The notes beneath the pieces were generated by a model. The model saw nothing but the letters and a program-made list of their open reading frames with translations. It ran no database searches and had not been told where the DNA came from. A stretch of DNA of 64,000 nt. Source: Microbacteriaceae bacterium 3FA27C10 (GTDB taxonomy: Bacteria; Actinomycetota; Actinomycetes; Actinomycetales; Microbacteriaceae). Location: NCBI GenBank assembly GCA_005502775.1, contig SCNI01000003.1, forward strand, positions 1-64,000, in the 5' to 3' direction. Shown in pieces: positions 18,434 to 25,653 of the stretch; within the stretch, counting starts at the first letter, position 1, and each line of letters begins with the position of its first letter. The translations under genes were made by a program, and so were the position numbers.

Positions 18434-18967
18434 ATGGGCTATCGCCAGGATCTGTGGGAGATCGCAGCATCGCACAACGGCGTGGTGACCCTCGCCGAGG
18501 CCGAGGATGCAGGTGTGCCCGCCGTCGAGGTGCGGAAGCTCGCTGCTCGAGGCGCGCTCCACGCTTACGGGCAGGGCGTCTATGCGCACCGCGACGTGCC
18601 GAAGACGCCGTTCGCTCAGCCGACGATCGCCGTCGCTCTAGCGGGAGATCGAGCATTCTTGCATCGCGAATCTGTTCTCGATCTTGTCGGCCTCGGCCAG
18701 TTCAACCCACCGAAAGTACGCGTGGGGACTCGCCGTCGGGTGAGGCGCACTCTGCCGGACTGGATGGAGTTGGAGAACCGACCTGACTTGCTCGACGAGG
18801 ATCTCACTCGCTACGAGGGCATCGCGGCGACAACCGTTCGGCGGGCGCTTGAGGACATGCGAGACCGGATGCCACCTGACCGGTGGGAAGCTCTGATTGA
18901 CGCGGGGCTCAGGAGGGAGCTGGTCGGCGAGCGTGAGGCCTCTCTCTGGAAGGCCGCTTCGGCATGA
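18434..18967 (+). CDS. abiEi: AbiEi antitoxin
   Basis: Antitoxin and autorepressor of a type IV toxin-antitoxin pair, 177 residues. The N-terminal winged helix (about 1-70, GVVTLAEAEDAGVPAVEVRK, then GQGVYAHRDVP) is typical of AbiEi. The C-terminal domain contains ATTVRRALEDM. GAGGTGAG precedes the ATG. It overlaps the toxin gene by four bases. The pair forms the only cargo of the tRNA-Arg islet. AbiE pairs elsewhere abort phage infection or stabilise mobile DNA. Confidence 0.88.
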   Translation: MGYRQDLWEIAASHNGVVTLAEAEDAGVPAVEVRKLAARGALHAYGQGVYAHRDVPKTPFAQPTIAVALAGDRAFLHRESVLDLVGLGQFNPPKVRVGTRRRVRRTLPDWMELENRPDLLDEDLTRYEGIAATTVRRALEDMRDRMPPDRWEALIDAGLRRELVGEREASLWKAASA

Positions 18968-19896
18968 ATGGGGTCACACCGCCGCTGAACATCACGCAGC
19001 TCAACGACCGGCTCACGCAGGTCGCGACGGAGTTGGGCATCCCCGTCGCGCGAGCACGGGTGATGCTGTGCACGCTGATCGTGTCGCAGATGCTTCCTGA
19101 TGCCGTCGCGGTTAAGGGCGGGATGGGTGTGAAGTTGCGACTGGGGGAGCGGGGCACGCGGGCGACGTCCGATCTCGATGTCTCCACACGCGTCCGCGGC
19201 GAAGAGTTCGAGGAATCATTCCGCGCGCGTCTGGCTGAGGGGTGGGGAAGTGTTCCGGCCTCGAAGGGCGAGCTGCGGCGCAACCCGGATGCACCGGATC
19301 GTGTTGCGTTCACCGCGACCGTGCGTGCAGTGAGGCTCCATGATCCGGGGCTGGCCCGACCGGACTATGTGATGCATCCATATCGGGTGTCGATCGCCTT
19401 CCTTGGCAGTGCGTGGGGCGCGCTCGATGTGGAGGTTTCCGACCCTGAGGTCGATCCGTACCCGCACGCGCGGATGGAGATCGACGGAGGACTGGTGCAA
19501 TTCGGTGCCTTCTTTGGATTCGGTGACCTGCAGCCAGTCGAACTGGTCGAGCTGGAGTACCAGATCGCGCAGAAGATCCATGCCGTCACCGATCCTGCCT
19601 ACGTGCGAGCGCATGACCTGGTCGACCTTCAACTGCTCTGGAACGCTGGGCCCGATCTGCCGAGTCTGAACATCCTTTGCGCGCGCACATTCGATTGGCG
19701 ACGACAGCAGGCTTGGCCGCCGCTTCCGGTGCGCCCCATGGGCGGGTGGGAGCTTGCTTACTCCGACGCGCGCCGGGAGACCGAGGTTGACGGTCGGACG
19801 CCGGTGTTGCCGGACGTCGCTACTGCGCGCGAGTGGCTGAGCCGGATCATCCGCGTCATCGCGTCCTTGACTGACGGCCTCCCTGAAAGCACTTGA
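18964..19896 (+). CDS. abiEii: AbiEii nucleotidyltransferase-like toxin
   Basis: Toxin of the AbiE pair, 310 residues, of the nucleotidyltransferase AbiEii/AbiGii family. Near residue 60 it has the KGGMGVKLRLG segment followed by TSDLDVSTR, corresponding to the G(S/G)...DxD active site. Further conserved-looking pieces are EYQIAQKIHAV and HDLVDLQLL. Some family members modify tRNA 3' ends; whether this one does is not visible. The start overlaps the antitoxin stop (ATGA), which favours coupled translation. Its codon use is slightly less GC-rich than in flanking genes. Confidence 0.88.
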   Translation: MNGVTPPLNITQLNDRLTQVATELGIPVARARVMLCTLIVSQMLPDAVAVKGGMGVKLRLGERGTRATSDLDVSTRVRGEEFEESFRARLAEGWGSVPASKGELRRNPDAPDRVAFTATVRAVRLHDPGLARPDYVMHPYRVSIAFLGSAWGALDVEVSDPEVDPYPHARMEIDGGLVQFGAFFGFGDLQPVELVELEYQIAQKIHAVTDPAYVRAHDLVDLQLLWNAGPDLPSLNILCARTFDWRRQQAWPPLPVRPMGGWELAYSDARRETEVDGRTPVLPDVATAREWLSRIIRVIASLTDGLPEST

Positions 19897-20044
19897 TCTG
19901 GCGCTCAACAATCCGGGACTCGGTGCCCACATTCTGCCCACGCTCCAGCGCCAAAGCGCGTGATTCAACGCCATCTGTATGATTGAAGATGCCCGGAAAT
20001 ATGCGGGACTTGCGACTTCGCGCCGGCATTCTTGACCGGAGACA

Positions 20045-20069
20045 GGGGTTCGAGTCCCTCCAGGGGCAC
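20045..20069 (+). repeat. Right attachment repeat (attR-like)
   Basis: An exact copy of the 25 bases at 18254-18278 (3' end of tRNA-Arg), with no other tRNA parts around it. It marks the right end of the islet. Confidence 0.85.
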
Positions 20070-20132
20070 AACTGGTGCGCGCGTCGTGGGGTGTGCCTCT
20101 GCGAGGGTCGGGGATGTCCGGCCCTCCCGAGG

Positions 20133-21275
20133 TTGGGACAGGTTCTGGAGACGACGAACACGATCACGCGCGCGACGAGTCACGCGACGGATGGCATCCG
20201 AGGTGGCTCCGCCCCGCGGGAGCGGGCGCTGTGGCTCGACGTGGCCCGGGGCGCGTGCGTGATCGCGGTCGTGATGCTGCACGTGCGCATCTTCGTCTAC
20301 GACCCGCTCACGCCGCCGACCGCGGGGACCCGGGCTTGGCGGGAATTCACGGAGTTCTTCGGGCCGTTCCGGCTGCCACTGCTGTTCACCATCTCGGGGC
20401 TGCTGGTCTCGGAGCGGGTGCGCAACGGATGGGGCGACCGCCGCAACGCACTGAGGGTCGCCTCGTCGTACTGGATCTACGTCGTGTGGCTGTGCGTGTT
20501 CGGCGCCATGTCTGCGGCGGTCGCCGTGTCTACGATGCCGTTCCAGATGGCGTCGATGCACGACTTCCTGCGGCAGTTCGCTCTGCCCGACACCACGCTC
20601 TGGTTCGTGTTCGCCCTCGCGCTCTACGTCGTGGTGCTCACCTCGCTGCAGCGTCTCCCGTGGTTCGTGGTGCTCGGCCTCTTCGCCGCGCTGGCGGTGG
20701 CGTCGGGGCTCGTGCCGGCATCCCACGCCGAGGAGCAGTGGCTGCACATCATCTACTTCTCGGTGTTCTTCGCCGCCGGGGTGTACGTGCCGAAGCTGTT
20801 CGTCTGGTTCTCGCGCGGGCGCATCCCGGTGAAGCTGCTGGGCACGCTCGGCGCGTTCGTGGCGTTCCAGCTGCTCTGGCAGCTGACCGAGCAGGGCGAG
20901 GTCTTCGAGACCTCGGCCCGCTTGCTGCGGGACACGGCGGCGGTGGCCCTGGCGATCGTGGTCTGCGCCATCGTGAGCCGCATCCCGGCCGTCGCGCAGC
21001 TGCTGGCGAGGGTGGGCCGGCGCACGCTGCCGATCTACATCCTGCAGCTTCCGGTGATCTGGGCGCTCTGCCTGCTGCCGGTGGTCCCGGCGCTGTTCGA
21101 GATCCCGGTGGTGCGCTATCTCGGGCCCGTGTTCGGCACGACGGTCGTGGTCGGTGTCTCGCTCCTGGTGTTCCGGCTGATGGAGCGCACCCACCTCCGC
21201 TACATGTTCCGGATGCCGCGCCGGTTCAGTGACCGCATCGTGCGCGGGCGGGCGACTGGCATCCTGGAGCGATGA
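20133..21275 (+). CDS. Acyltransferase family 3 membrane protein
   Basis: Integral membrane acyltransferase of the OafA/family 3 type, about 380 residues with around ten hydrophobic segments. The N-terminal family signature is seen as RALWLDVARGACVIAVVMLH. Such enzymes acylate cell-surface glycans or small molecules. The start is uncertain: TTG 20133 is used, GTG 20091 is in frame, and neither has a well-spaced ribosome-binding site. The gene begins just after the right end of the AbiE islet, so its original promoter may have been displaced. It overlaps the following hydrolase gene by four bases. Confidence 0.85.
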   Translation: MGQVLETTNTITRATSHATDGIRGGSAPRERALWLDVARGACVIAVVMLHVRIFVYDPLTPPTAGTRAWREFTEFFGPFRLPLLFTISGLLVSERVRNGWGDRRNALRVASSYWIYVVWLCVFGAMSAAVAVSTMPFQMASMHDFLRQFALPDTTLWFVFALALYVVVLTSLQRLPWFVVLGLFAALAVASGLVPASHAEEQWLHIIYFSVFFAAGVYVPKLFVWFSRGRIPVKLLGTLGAFVAFQLLWQLTEQGEVFETSARLLRDTAAVALAIVVCAIVSRIPAVAQLLARVGRRTLPIYILQLPVIWALCLLPVVPALFEIPVVRYLGPVFGTTVVVGVSLLVFRLMERTHLRYMFRMPRRFSDRIVRGRATGILER

Positions 21276-22312
21276 GCGAGTTCGCGGCGCGCGCCGACCT
21301 CACGGTGGGGCGCGTCATCACCGACGGCGTGACGACCCGGGTCACACGCATCACGGCCGGGGCGGGAGGTGACCTCGACCTCGACGGCGACGGGCGGCGC
21401 GACGCCGAAGACGGCGGCTCCTCGGCGGGATCGCGCGGCCGGGCGTTCGTTCTGGTGCCGGGCGTCGGTGTGGCCGCCACATACTTCGAGTTCCTCGCGC
21501 CGGCGCTCGCCGAGCACGGAGACGTCTACGCCCTCGATCTCCCCGGCTTCGCCGGACTCCCGCGGCCGGAGGAACAGCCCACGGCCGCGTTCTTCGCGCG
21601 GCACGTCGTGGGCGTGCTCGACCGCTACGACCTGACCGACCCGGTGCTCATCGGGCACTCGATGGGCACCCAGGTGGTGGCCGAGGTGCTGGCCGTGCGG
21701 CCGGGGCTCAGCCACGCGGTACTCGTGAGCCCGGTGATCAACGAGGCGGAGGCCTCCGCGCCGGTGCAGGCGGTGCGCTTCGCGCAGTCGGCCGTTCGCG
21801 AGACGCCGCACCTCGCGGTGACGGCGCTCTCGGCGTACATCCTGTGCGGGGTGGTGTACTTCCTCACCGTTCTGCCGCACCTGCTGCGCTACCGGCTGAG
21901 CGAGCGCATCGGCCTGGGCGACGCGGCACTGCTGCTCATCCGGGGCGAGCTCGACCGCACCTCGCCCCGGCGGTTCCATTCGCGCCTCGCCCGGGAGGCG
22001 AAGGATGCGCGCACCTGGGAGATCGAGGAGGCGGCGCACTCCATCATCAACGCCCACGCCATCGGGGTGGCCGAACTCACCGTGCGCCACGTCGAGGGAA
22101 CGCTGCCCCGCCGCGGCAGGATGGCGGCCCGCGACGCCGAGGTGCCGCCGGCCCGGCACGCCGACCTGTCGATGCTCCTCGGCGCGACGGGGAGCCGGAT
22201 CGCCGAGTGGGTGAGCGCGCTGCGCGGCGACGAGCGGGGGGTGGCCCGGGCCAAGCGGGAGCACGCCCGCATCCTCTGGCGCGCCTATGCGGCGGAGCCG
22301 CGCCGCCGCTGA
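21272..22312 (+). CDS. Alpha/beta hydrolase
   Basis: A 346-residue hydrolase of the alpha/beta fold. It has an oxyanion segment VLVPGVGVAATYFE, the nucleophile elbow GHSMGTQ, the acid near LIRGELDRTSP and a probable catalytic His in EEAAHSIINAH. A Gly/Asp-rich insertion lies at about residues 30-55. No signal peptide is seen. It is translationally coupled to the acyltransferase (ATGA overlap), suggesting a joint acyl-transfer and acyl-removal function. The substrate is not known. Confidence 0.87.
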   Translation: MSEFAARADLTVGRVITDGVTTRVTRITAGAGGDLDLDGDGRRDAEDGGSSAGSRGRAFVLVPGVGVAATYFEFLAPALAEHGDVYALDLPGFAGLPRPEEQPTAAFFARHVVGVLDRYDLTDPVLIGHSMGTQVVAEVLAVRPGLSHAVLVSPVINEAEASAPVQAVRFAQSAVRETPHLAVTALSAYILCGVVYFLTVLPHLLRYRLSERIGLGDAALLLIRGELDRTSPRRFHSRLAREAKDARTWEIEEAAHSIINAHAIGVAELTVRHVEGTLPRRGRMAARDAEVPPARHADLSMLLGATGSRIAEWVSALRGDERGVARAKREHARILWRAYAAEPRRR

Positions 22313-22376
22313 GTCATTCTCAAGGCCGCGTGTGACCACGTCCACCTGACCAGGAGGCGAAAGCCAGGGGCTGGAG

Positions 22377-23192
22377 CTAGAGCCTCCGAAATGCCTCGCC
22401 TGGAGGATGAAGCGTGGGTTCCGCCAGTCCTAGTGCGCGATAGTAAGCCCCAGTAGATCTCACAGCTTGGCCCTCTGTCAGGTAGCCGGTCATTGCTCCG
22501 GGAATGACCGGCGAAACGTAGATGAATCGAGAGGGCAGCTCTCGCTGGACCAGGTCGAGCGTCTGGGCGGCCTTGGCCGTCGTGAACTTACTTCCGCCTG
22601 CAAGCGCCACTTGAAAGAAGAGTGCTTGGATTCCAAATGAAACCAGCGCGAAGTAGCTGGTGTGTGAGGGGCGTGAGAGGTTCTGCGCAGAAGTTGACGG
22701 TTCGATCGATGCCCAACTGCAGCGCCCTGCTGGGAAAGCATATTCGTCGCTGACCGCGAGATGAGCGAATACTGTCTCCGGACTCATTTGCGTGCGAAAG
22801 GCCTGATTGAAAAGGATGCGCGGGGCTCTACCATCAGCCGGTTCTTGCAAGGTACGCAAGAGAGCCCTAGTTGCCATCCAAAGCGCCAAGCGAGGTCGTC
22901 GGGCGATAGGCACCGCAATCGTCTTGGCCAACGCGAGGTCAACGATTAGGTCCTCCACCTCTTCTTCCAAATCGTTGAGCCACCCATTGTTGCAGGCCTT
23001 GCATACCTGGTTGACCGTCAGCATGAATGGCGAGAGCGGAATGCTCTGACGCGGCTGTCGCACGCCTCCCACGGTTCGATCAAGCAATATGCGATCAAAC
23101 GTTGGAATCAGCCCGTTGAATTTATCCCGGAGAATGTGCTCTTTCGATCTTTCGCCGGGCAGCTCACAGAACACACACACGAATTCAGCCAA
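22377..23192 (-). CDS. HNH-like zinc protein, possible nuclease
   Basis: A 271-residue protein that I do not recognise in full. The N-terminus has the arrangement CVFCELPGERSKEHIL, then VCKACNNGWLNDLE about 45 residues later. Two CxxC pairs, a central EH and a CNN-W segment are the layout of HNH-type endonucleases. The rest has no familiar motif. Base composition is clearly less GC-rich than in neighbouring genes, so recent transfer is likely. It overlaps the end of the hepT-like gene by eight bases on the same strand. A defence-type nuclease is plausible but not shown. Confidence 0.7.
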   Translation of the reverse strand: MAEFVCVFCELPGERSKEHILRDKFNGLIPTFDRILLDRTVGGVRQPRQSIPLSPFMLTVNQVCKACNNGWLNDLEEEVEDLIVDLALAKTIAVPIARRPRLALWMATRALLRTLQEPADGRAPRILFNQAFRTQMSPETVFAHLAVSDEYAFPAGRCSWASIEPSTSAQNLSRPSHTSYFALVSFGIQALFFQVALAGGSKFTTAKAAQTLDLVQRELPSRFIYVSPVIPGAMTGYLTEGQAVRSTGAYYRALGLAEPTLHPPGEAFRRL

Positions 23193-23535
23193 GATCTGTC
23201 CTGCCGTCGGCCTGTGCCTGGAGCTCGGTGCGGAGGTCCGCTTCGAGCGTGGGCACGTCTCGTTCCACGGTCGCGCGGATGATCGCGAGGTCGATGTGGG
23301 CGTAACCGTGGGCGATCCGGTTGCGTGTCGACCACATGGCGTTCCAGTGCCCGCCCGAGACGCGGTCGCGCGTCGCGATGCTGAGCTGCGACAGGGATTC
23401 GATCGCCGCGGAGAGTCGAAGGCTCACCGCGTCGGCAACCGTTTCGTCGTCGAGGTCAGCGCGTTCGATGTGGCGTCGCAGGGTTTCGAGGTGGTCGAGC
23501 GCATCGGCGATGGACTCCGGTTCGGTGCGGCTCAC
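23185..23535 (-). CDS. hepT: HepT-like ribonuclease toxin
   Basis: A small helical toxin of 116 residues of the HepT/HEPN family. The catalytic RX4HXY motif is at residues 71-78 (RNRIAHGY). It starts at GTG 23535, overlapping the stop of the nucleotidyltransferase gene by four bases. In characterised pairs the MntA enzyme adds AMP to the Tyr of this motif and so neutralises the RNase; the same gene order and motif here imply the same mechanism. Confidence 0.85.
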   Translation of the reverse strand: MSRTEPESIADALDHLETLRRHIERADLDDETVADAVSLRLSAAIESLSQLSIATRDRVSGGHWNAMWSTRNRIAHGYAHIDLAIIRATVERDVPTLEADLRTELQAQADGRTDLG

Positions 23536-24014
23536 AACGGCACGGCCTCTGCGAGAGCCCGGTCGCTCAGGTTGTTCCGCAGACCGTTTGCCGGGACCAC
23601 GTCGACCTGCGCTCCGAGGAGCGCGGCGAGCTCGGATTCGAGGTCGGCCAGCTCGAACAGGCTGGGCGGCGTGCCGAAGTCCACCAACAGATCGATGTCG
23701 GAGGCCGGGCCATCGTCGCCGCGCCCCACGCTGCCGAAGACCCGCACGTTCGAGGCGCCGAGGCGGGAGAGGTGCGACAGCACCTCGGCCCGGTTCCGCT
23801 CGAGCGTTCGCGCGAGCAGGCTCGTGCCGTGGAAGCGGAGAAGACGGGAGATCTCGGGCTGACTCCGCCCCATGGCCTCGGCGATCTGGCGCTGCGTCAG
23901 GCCGGCAGCCGCACCAGCGCGAGCGCCGTCGATGAGGAGACGACGTGCTTGCTCCCGAAGCTCGTCGGCCTTCCGCGCATCCGCGCGAAGTCGATCGATG
24001 GATGCACCCTGCAT
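23532..24014 (-). CDS. mntA: MntA-like nucleotidyltransferase antitoxin with N-terminal HTH
   Basis: A 160-residue antitoxin. Residues about 39-62 form a helix-turn-helix (LTQRQIAEAMGRSQPEISRL). Residues 85-160 form a minimal nucleotidyltransferase with an exact GSX10DXD signature (Gly94-Ser95, Asp106, Asp108) and a third acidic residue in AQVDVVP. The fused HTH is absent from the shortest MntA proteins and suggests that this one also represses its own promoter. The ATG at 24014 directly abuts a palindrome, so the mRNA may be leaderless. The gene lies at the 3' end of a broken aldo/keto reductase gene. Confidence 0.85.
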   Translation of the reverse strand: MQGASIDRLRADARKADELREQARRLLIDGARAGAAAGLTQRQIAEAMGRSQPEISRLLRFHGTSLLARTLERNRAEVLSHLSRLGASNVRVFGSVGRGDDGPASDIDLLVDFGTPPSLFELADLESELAALLGAQVDVVPANGLRNNLSDRALAEAVPL

Positions 24015-24028
24015 ATAGCAAATGCTAT
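24015..24028. promoter_or_regulatory. Palindrome at mntA start, probable operator
   Basis: ATAGCAAATGCTAT: 6-bp arms around AA, touching the mntA start codon. It is a good candidate for autoregulation by the HTH domain of MntA. Confidence 0.5.
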
Positions 24029-24031
24029 CAC

Positions 24032-24780
24032 CGATCGGGCCTCGGGAAGGGGGCGGCTGAAGTTCTCGAGGGCGATGAACTCGGGCTCGGGGCCGCCGCG
24101 GGTGCCGGTGTCGAGGGCGTCGATGCTGGCGATCTCCGAGGCGCTCAGCTCGAAGTCGAACACGTCGAAGTTCTCGGCGATTCGCTCCGGCTTGGTGGAC
24201 TTCGGAATGGCCGAACGGCCCTCCTGGATGCCCCGGCGCAGCATCACCTGCGCGGCCGACTTGCCGTGCGCTTTCGCGATCACCAGCAGCGCGGGGTCTT
24301 CGAGGGCGCTCCGCTCGGAGTCGCGGTAGGAGGTGATGCCGCCGATCGGCGACCAGGCCTGGGTGACGATGCCGCGCTCGGCGCCCAGCGCTTGCACCGA
24401 CTTCTGCTGGAAGTAGGGGGCAGCTCGATCTGGTCCACGGTCGGGATGACGGTGGTCTCTGCGAACAGCTGCTCGACGTGCTCGACCATGAAGTTGCTGA
24501 CACCGATGGCCCGCACGCGCCCGTCGGCGAGGAGCTTCTCGAGGGCGCGGTAGGCGTCGAGCGTGAGGTCGAAGCGGCGGGGCAGTGCCTGGTGCAGGAT
24601 GAGCAGATCGATCGTCTCGACGCCGAGCTTGGCTGCGCTCTTGTCGAAGGAGTGCAGGGTGGTGTCGTAACCGTAGTCGCTGATCCACACCTTCGTCTCG
24701 ATGAACAGGTCCCGTCGACGCACGCCGGAACGACGGATGCCCTCGCCCACCTCGCGCCGGTTGTCCGCCTCGACGCTACG
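24032..24780 (-). pseudogene. Aldo/keto reductase pseudogene
   Basis: A remnant of an NADPH-dependent aldo/keto reductase. The first readable part begins near REVGEGIRRSGVRRRDLF and runs to TVDQIELPP. It then continues in another frame as YFQQKSVQALG through IPKSTKPERIAENFDVF to ENFSRPLPEA. One base is missing near 24415-24424, where the family has Glu-Leu-His-Pro-Tyr. About 45-50 N-terminal residues, including the first strand and catalytic Asp/Tyr region, are absent, and the normal stop after PLPEA is replaced by the mntA promoter. Three separate defects make a real pseudogene more likely than a sequencing error. Confidence 0.85.
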
Positions 24781-24845
24781 CCCGTCGAGGCCGCGCAAGG
24801 AGGCTCCGCGCGTACCTGTCTGGGGTCGGGCGGCCCGGGGCAGGC

Positions 24846-24879
24846 GGAAGGCCCGCCAGCGGGTGCTGACGGGCCTTCC
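24846..24879 (-). terminator. Hairpin terminator of the lipoprotein gene
   Basis: A perfect 10-bp inverted repeat GGAAGGCCCG/CGGGCCTTCC with a 14-base loop, 23 bases downstream of the minus-strand lipoprotein gene. Confidence 0.7.
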
Positions 24880-24901
24880 GGGGTGGTGCGCGGGGTGGAG
24901 A

Positions 24902-25573
24902 CTACTTCGTGTTGACCGTGATCTTGGCCACGCCCACGAGCAGGCCCTCCTTGACGGCGGTGGTGCCGAAGGTCTTGTTCAGCAGCGCCGCGGCGTCGGC
25001 CGAGACGTGAACCGTGGTGCCCTCGAGGATGGCGGTGTCGTTCGAGCCGGTCTGCAGGGGCTTCAGGGTCGAGCCGTCGAGGTCGAACAGGAAGGCCTGG
25101 GGAGCGGCGACCGTGCCGTTCACGGACACGTCACCGTAGAGCTTCGAGGTGCCGGGGTCGATGGTGAAGTTGGTCAGCTCCACGACGGTGCTCCCCGCGG
25201 TGAGCGAGAGGCCCGAGCCCTGGTGCTCGATGGTGCCCTGCACGTAGGGGCGGTAGGCCTCGTTGGGGTCGAAGTACTTCACGTTTCCGCCGGTGATCGG
25301 GAAGGCGAGCACCCCGCTCGTGAGGGTGGCGGTTCCGACGGTGCCCGGGGTCAGGCCGAGGGAGGTGAGGGCGTCGAGGAAGCCCTTGTCCACGGTGACC
25401 TCGGTGTCGACTCCGCTGAGCTTCGGGATCGACGCGACCGGCGTCGGCGTGGCACTGACCGACGACGAGGTGGTGGAGCTGGAGGAGCTGCTCCCCATCG
25501 AGCAGGCGCCGAGACCGAGCGCGAGGAGGCCGGCGGTGACGATTCCGATGGAGGCTTTGGTGATCGTACGCAT
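24902..25573 (-). CDS. Secreted lipoprotein of unknown function
   Basis: A 223-residue exported lipoprotein: hydrophobic signal with lipobox LGLGAC (Cys24), a Ser/Thr-rich linker, then a beta-rich domain (FPITGGNVKYFDP, VELTNFTIDPGTSKLYGDVS). The alternation of strands with a strict GT/GS turn pattern is like HtaA-type or related surface domains, but I cannot assign it to a family. It lies 81 bases downstream of the GT-C gene on the same strand and ends at a clear hairpin. Confidence 0.75.
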   Translation of the reverse strand: MRTITKASIGIVTAGLLALGLGACSMGSSSSSSTTSSSVSATPTPVASIPKLSGVDTEVTVDKGFLDALTSLGLTPGTVGTATLTSGVLAFPITGGNVKYFDPNEAYRPYVQGTIEHQGSGLSLTAGSTVVELTNFTIDPGTSKLYGDVSVNGTVAAPQAFLFDLDGSTLKPLQTGSNDTAILEGTTVHVSADAAALLNKTFGTTAVKEGLLVGVAKITVNTK

Positions 25574-25653
25574 GAGATGACTTCTTTCTGTTCAGTCGTG
25601 GTTGCGAGACACAATGGGTTCGGTGCCGAGCCCCGAACAGATGGGTTCCTTTC

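Larger units (their letters stand above)
18254..20069. mobile_element. tRNA-Arg integrated islet carrying AbiE toxin-antitoxin
   Basis: A 1.8-kb segment bounded by two identical 25-bp direct repeats (18254-18278 inside the tRNA gene and 20045-20069). It holds only abiEi and abiEii. The left copy restores a complete tRNA; the right copy is the T-arm and acceptor remnant. TGCCCAC motifs near both ends (18351, 19924 and 19935) resemble arm-type integrase sites. No integrase, excisionase or replication gene is inside, so it is a minimal or decayed element mobilised in trans, or the remainder of a larger island. Confidence 0.75.

Noticed and set aside
22377-24028. HNH-like gene plus MntA/HepT as one named three-gene defence system
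   Set aside because: Neighbouring and overlapping, but I know of no described system with this set, and no att sites or repeats bound the three genes. Kept as separate features.
24415-24424. Frameshift of the aldo/keto reductase as a simple sequencing error
   Set aside because: The gene also lacks its N-terminus and its normal stop, so correcting one base would not restore it.
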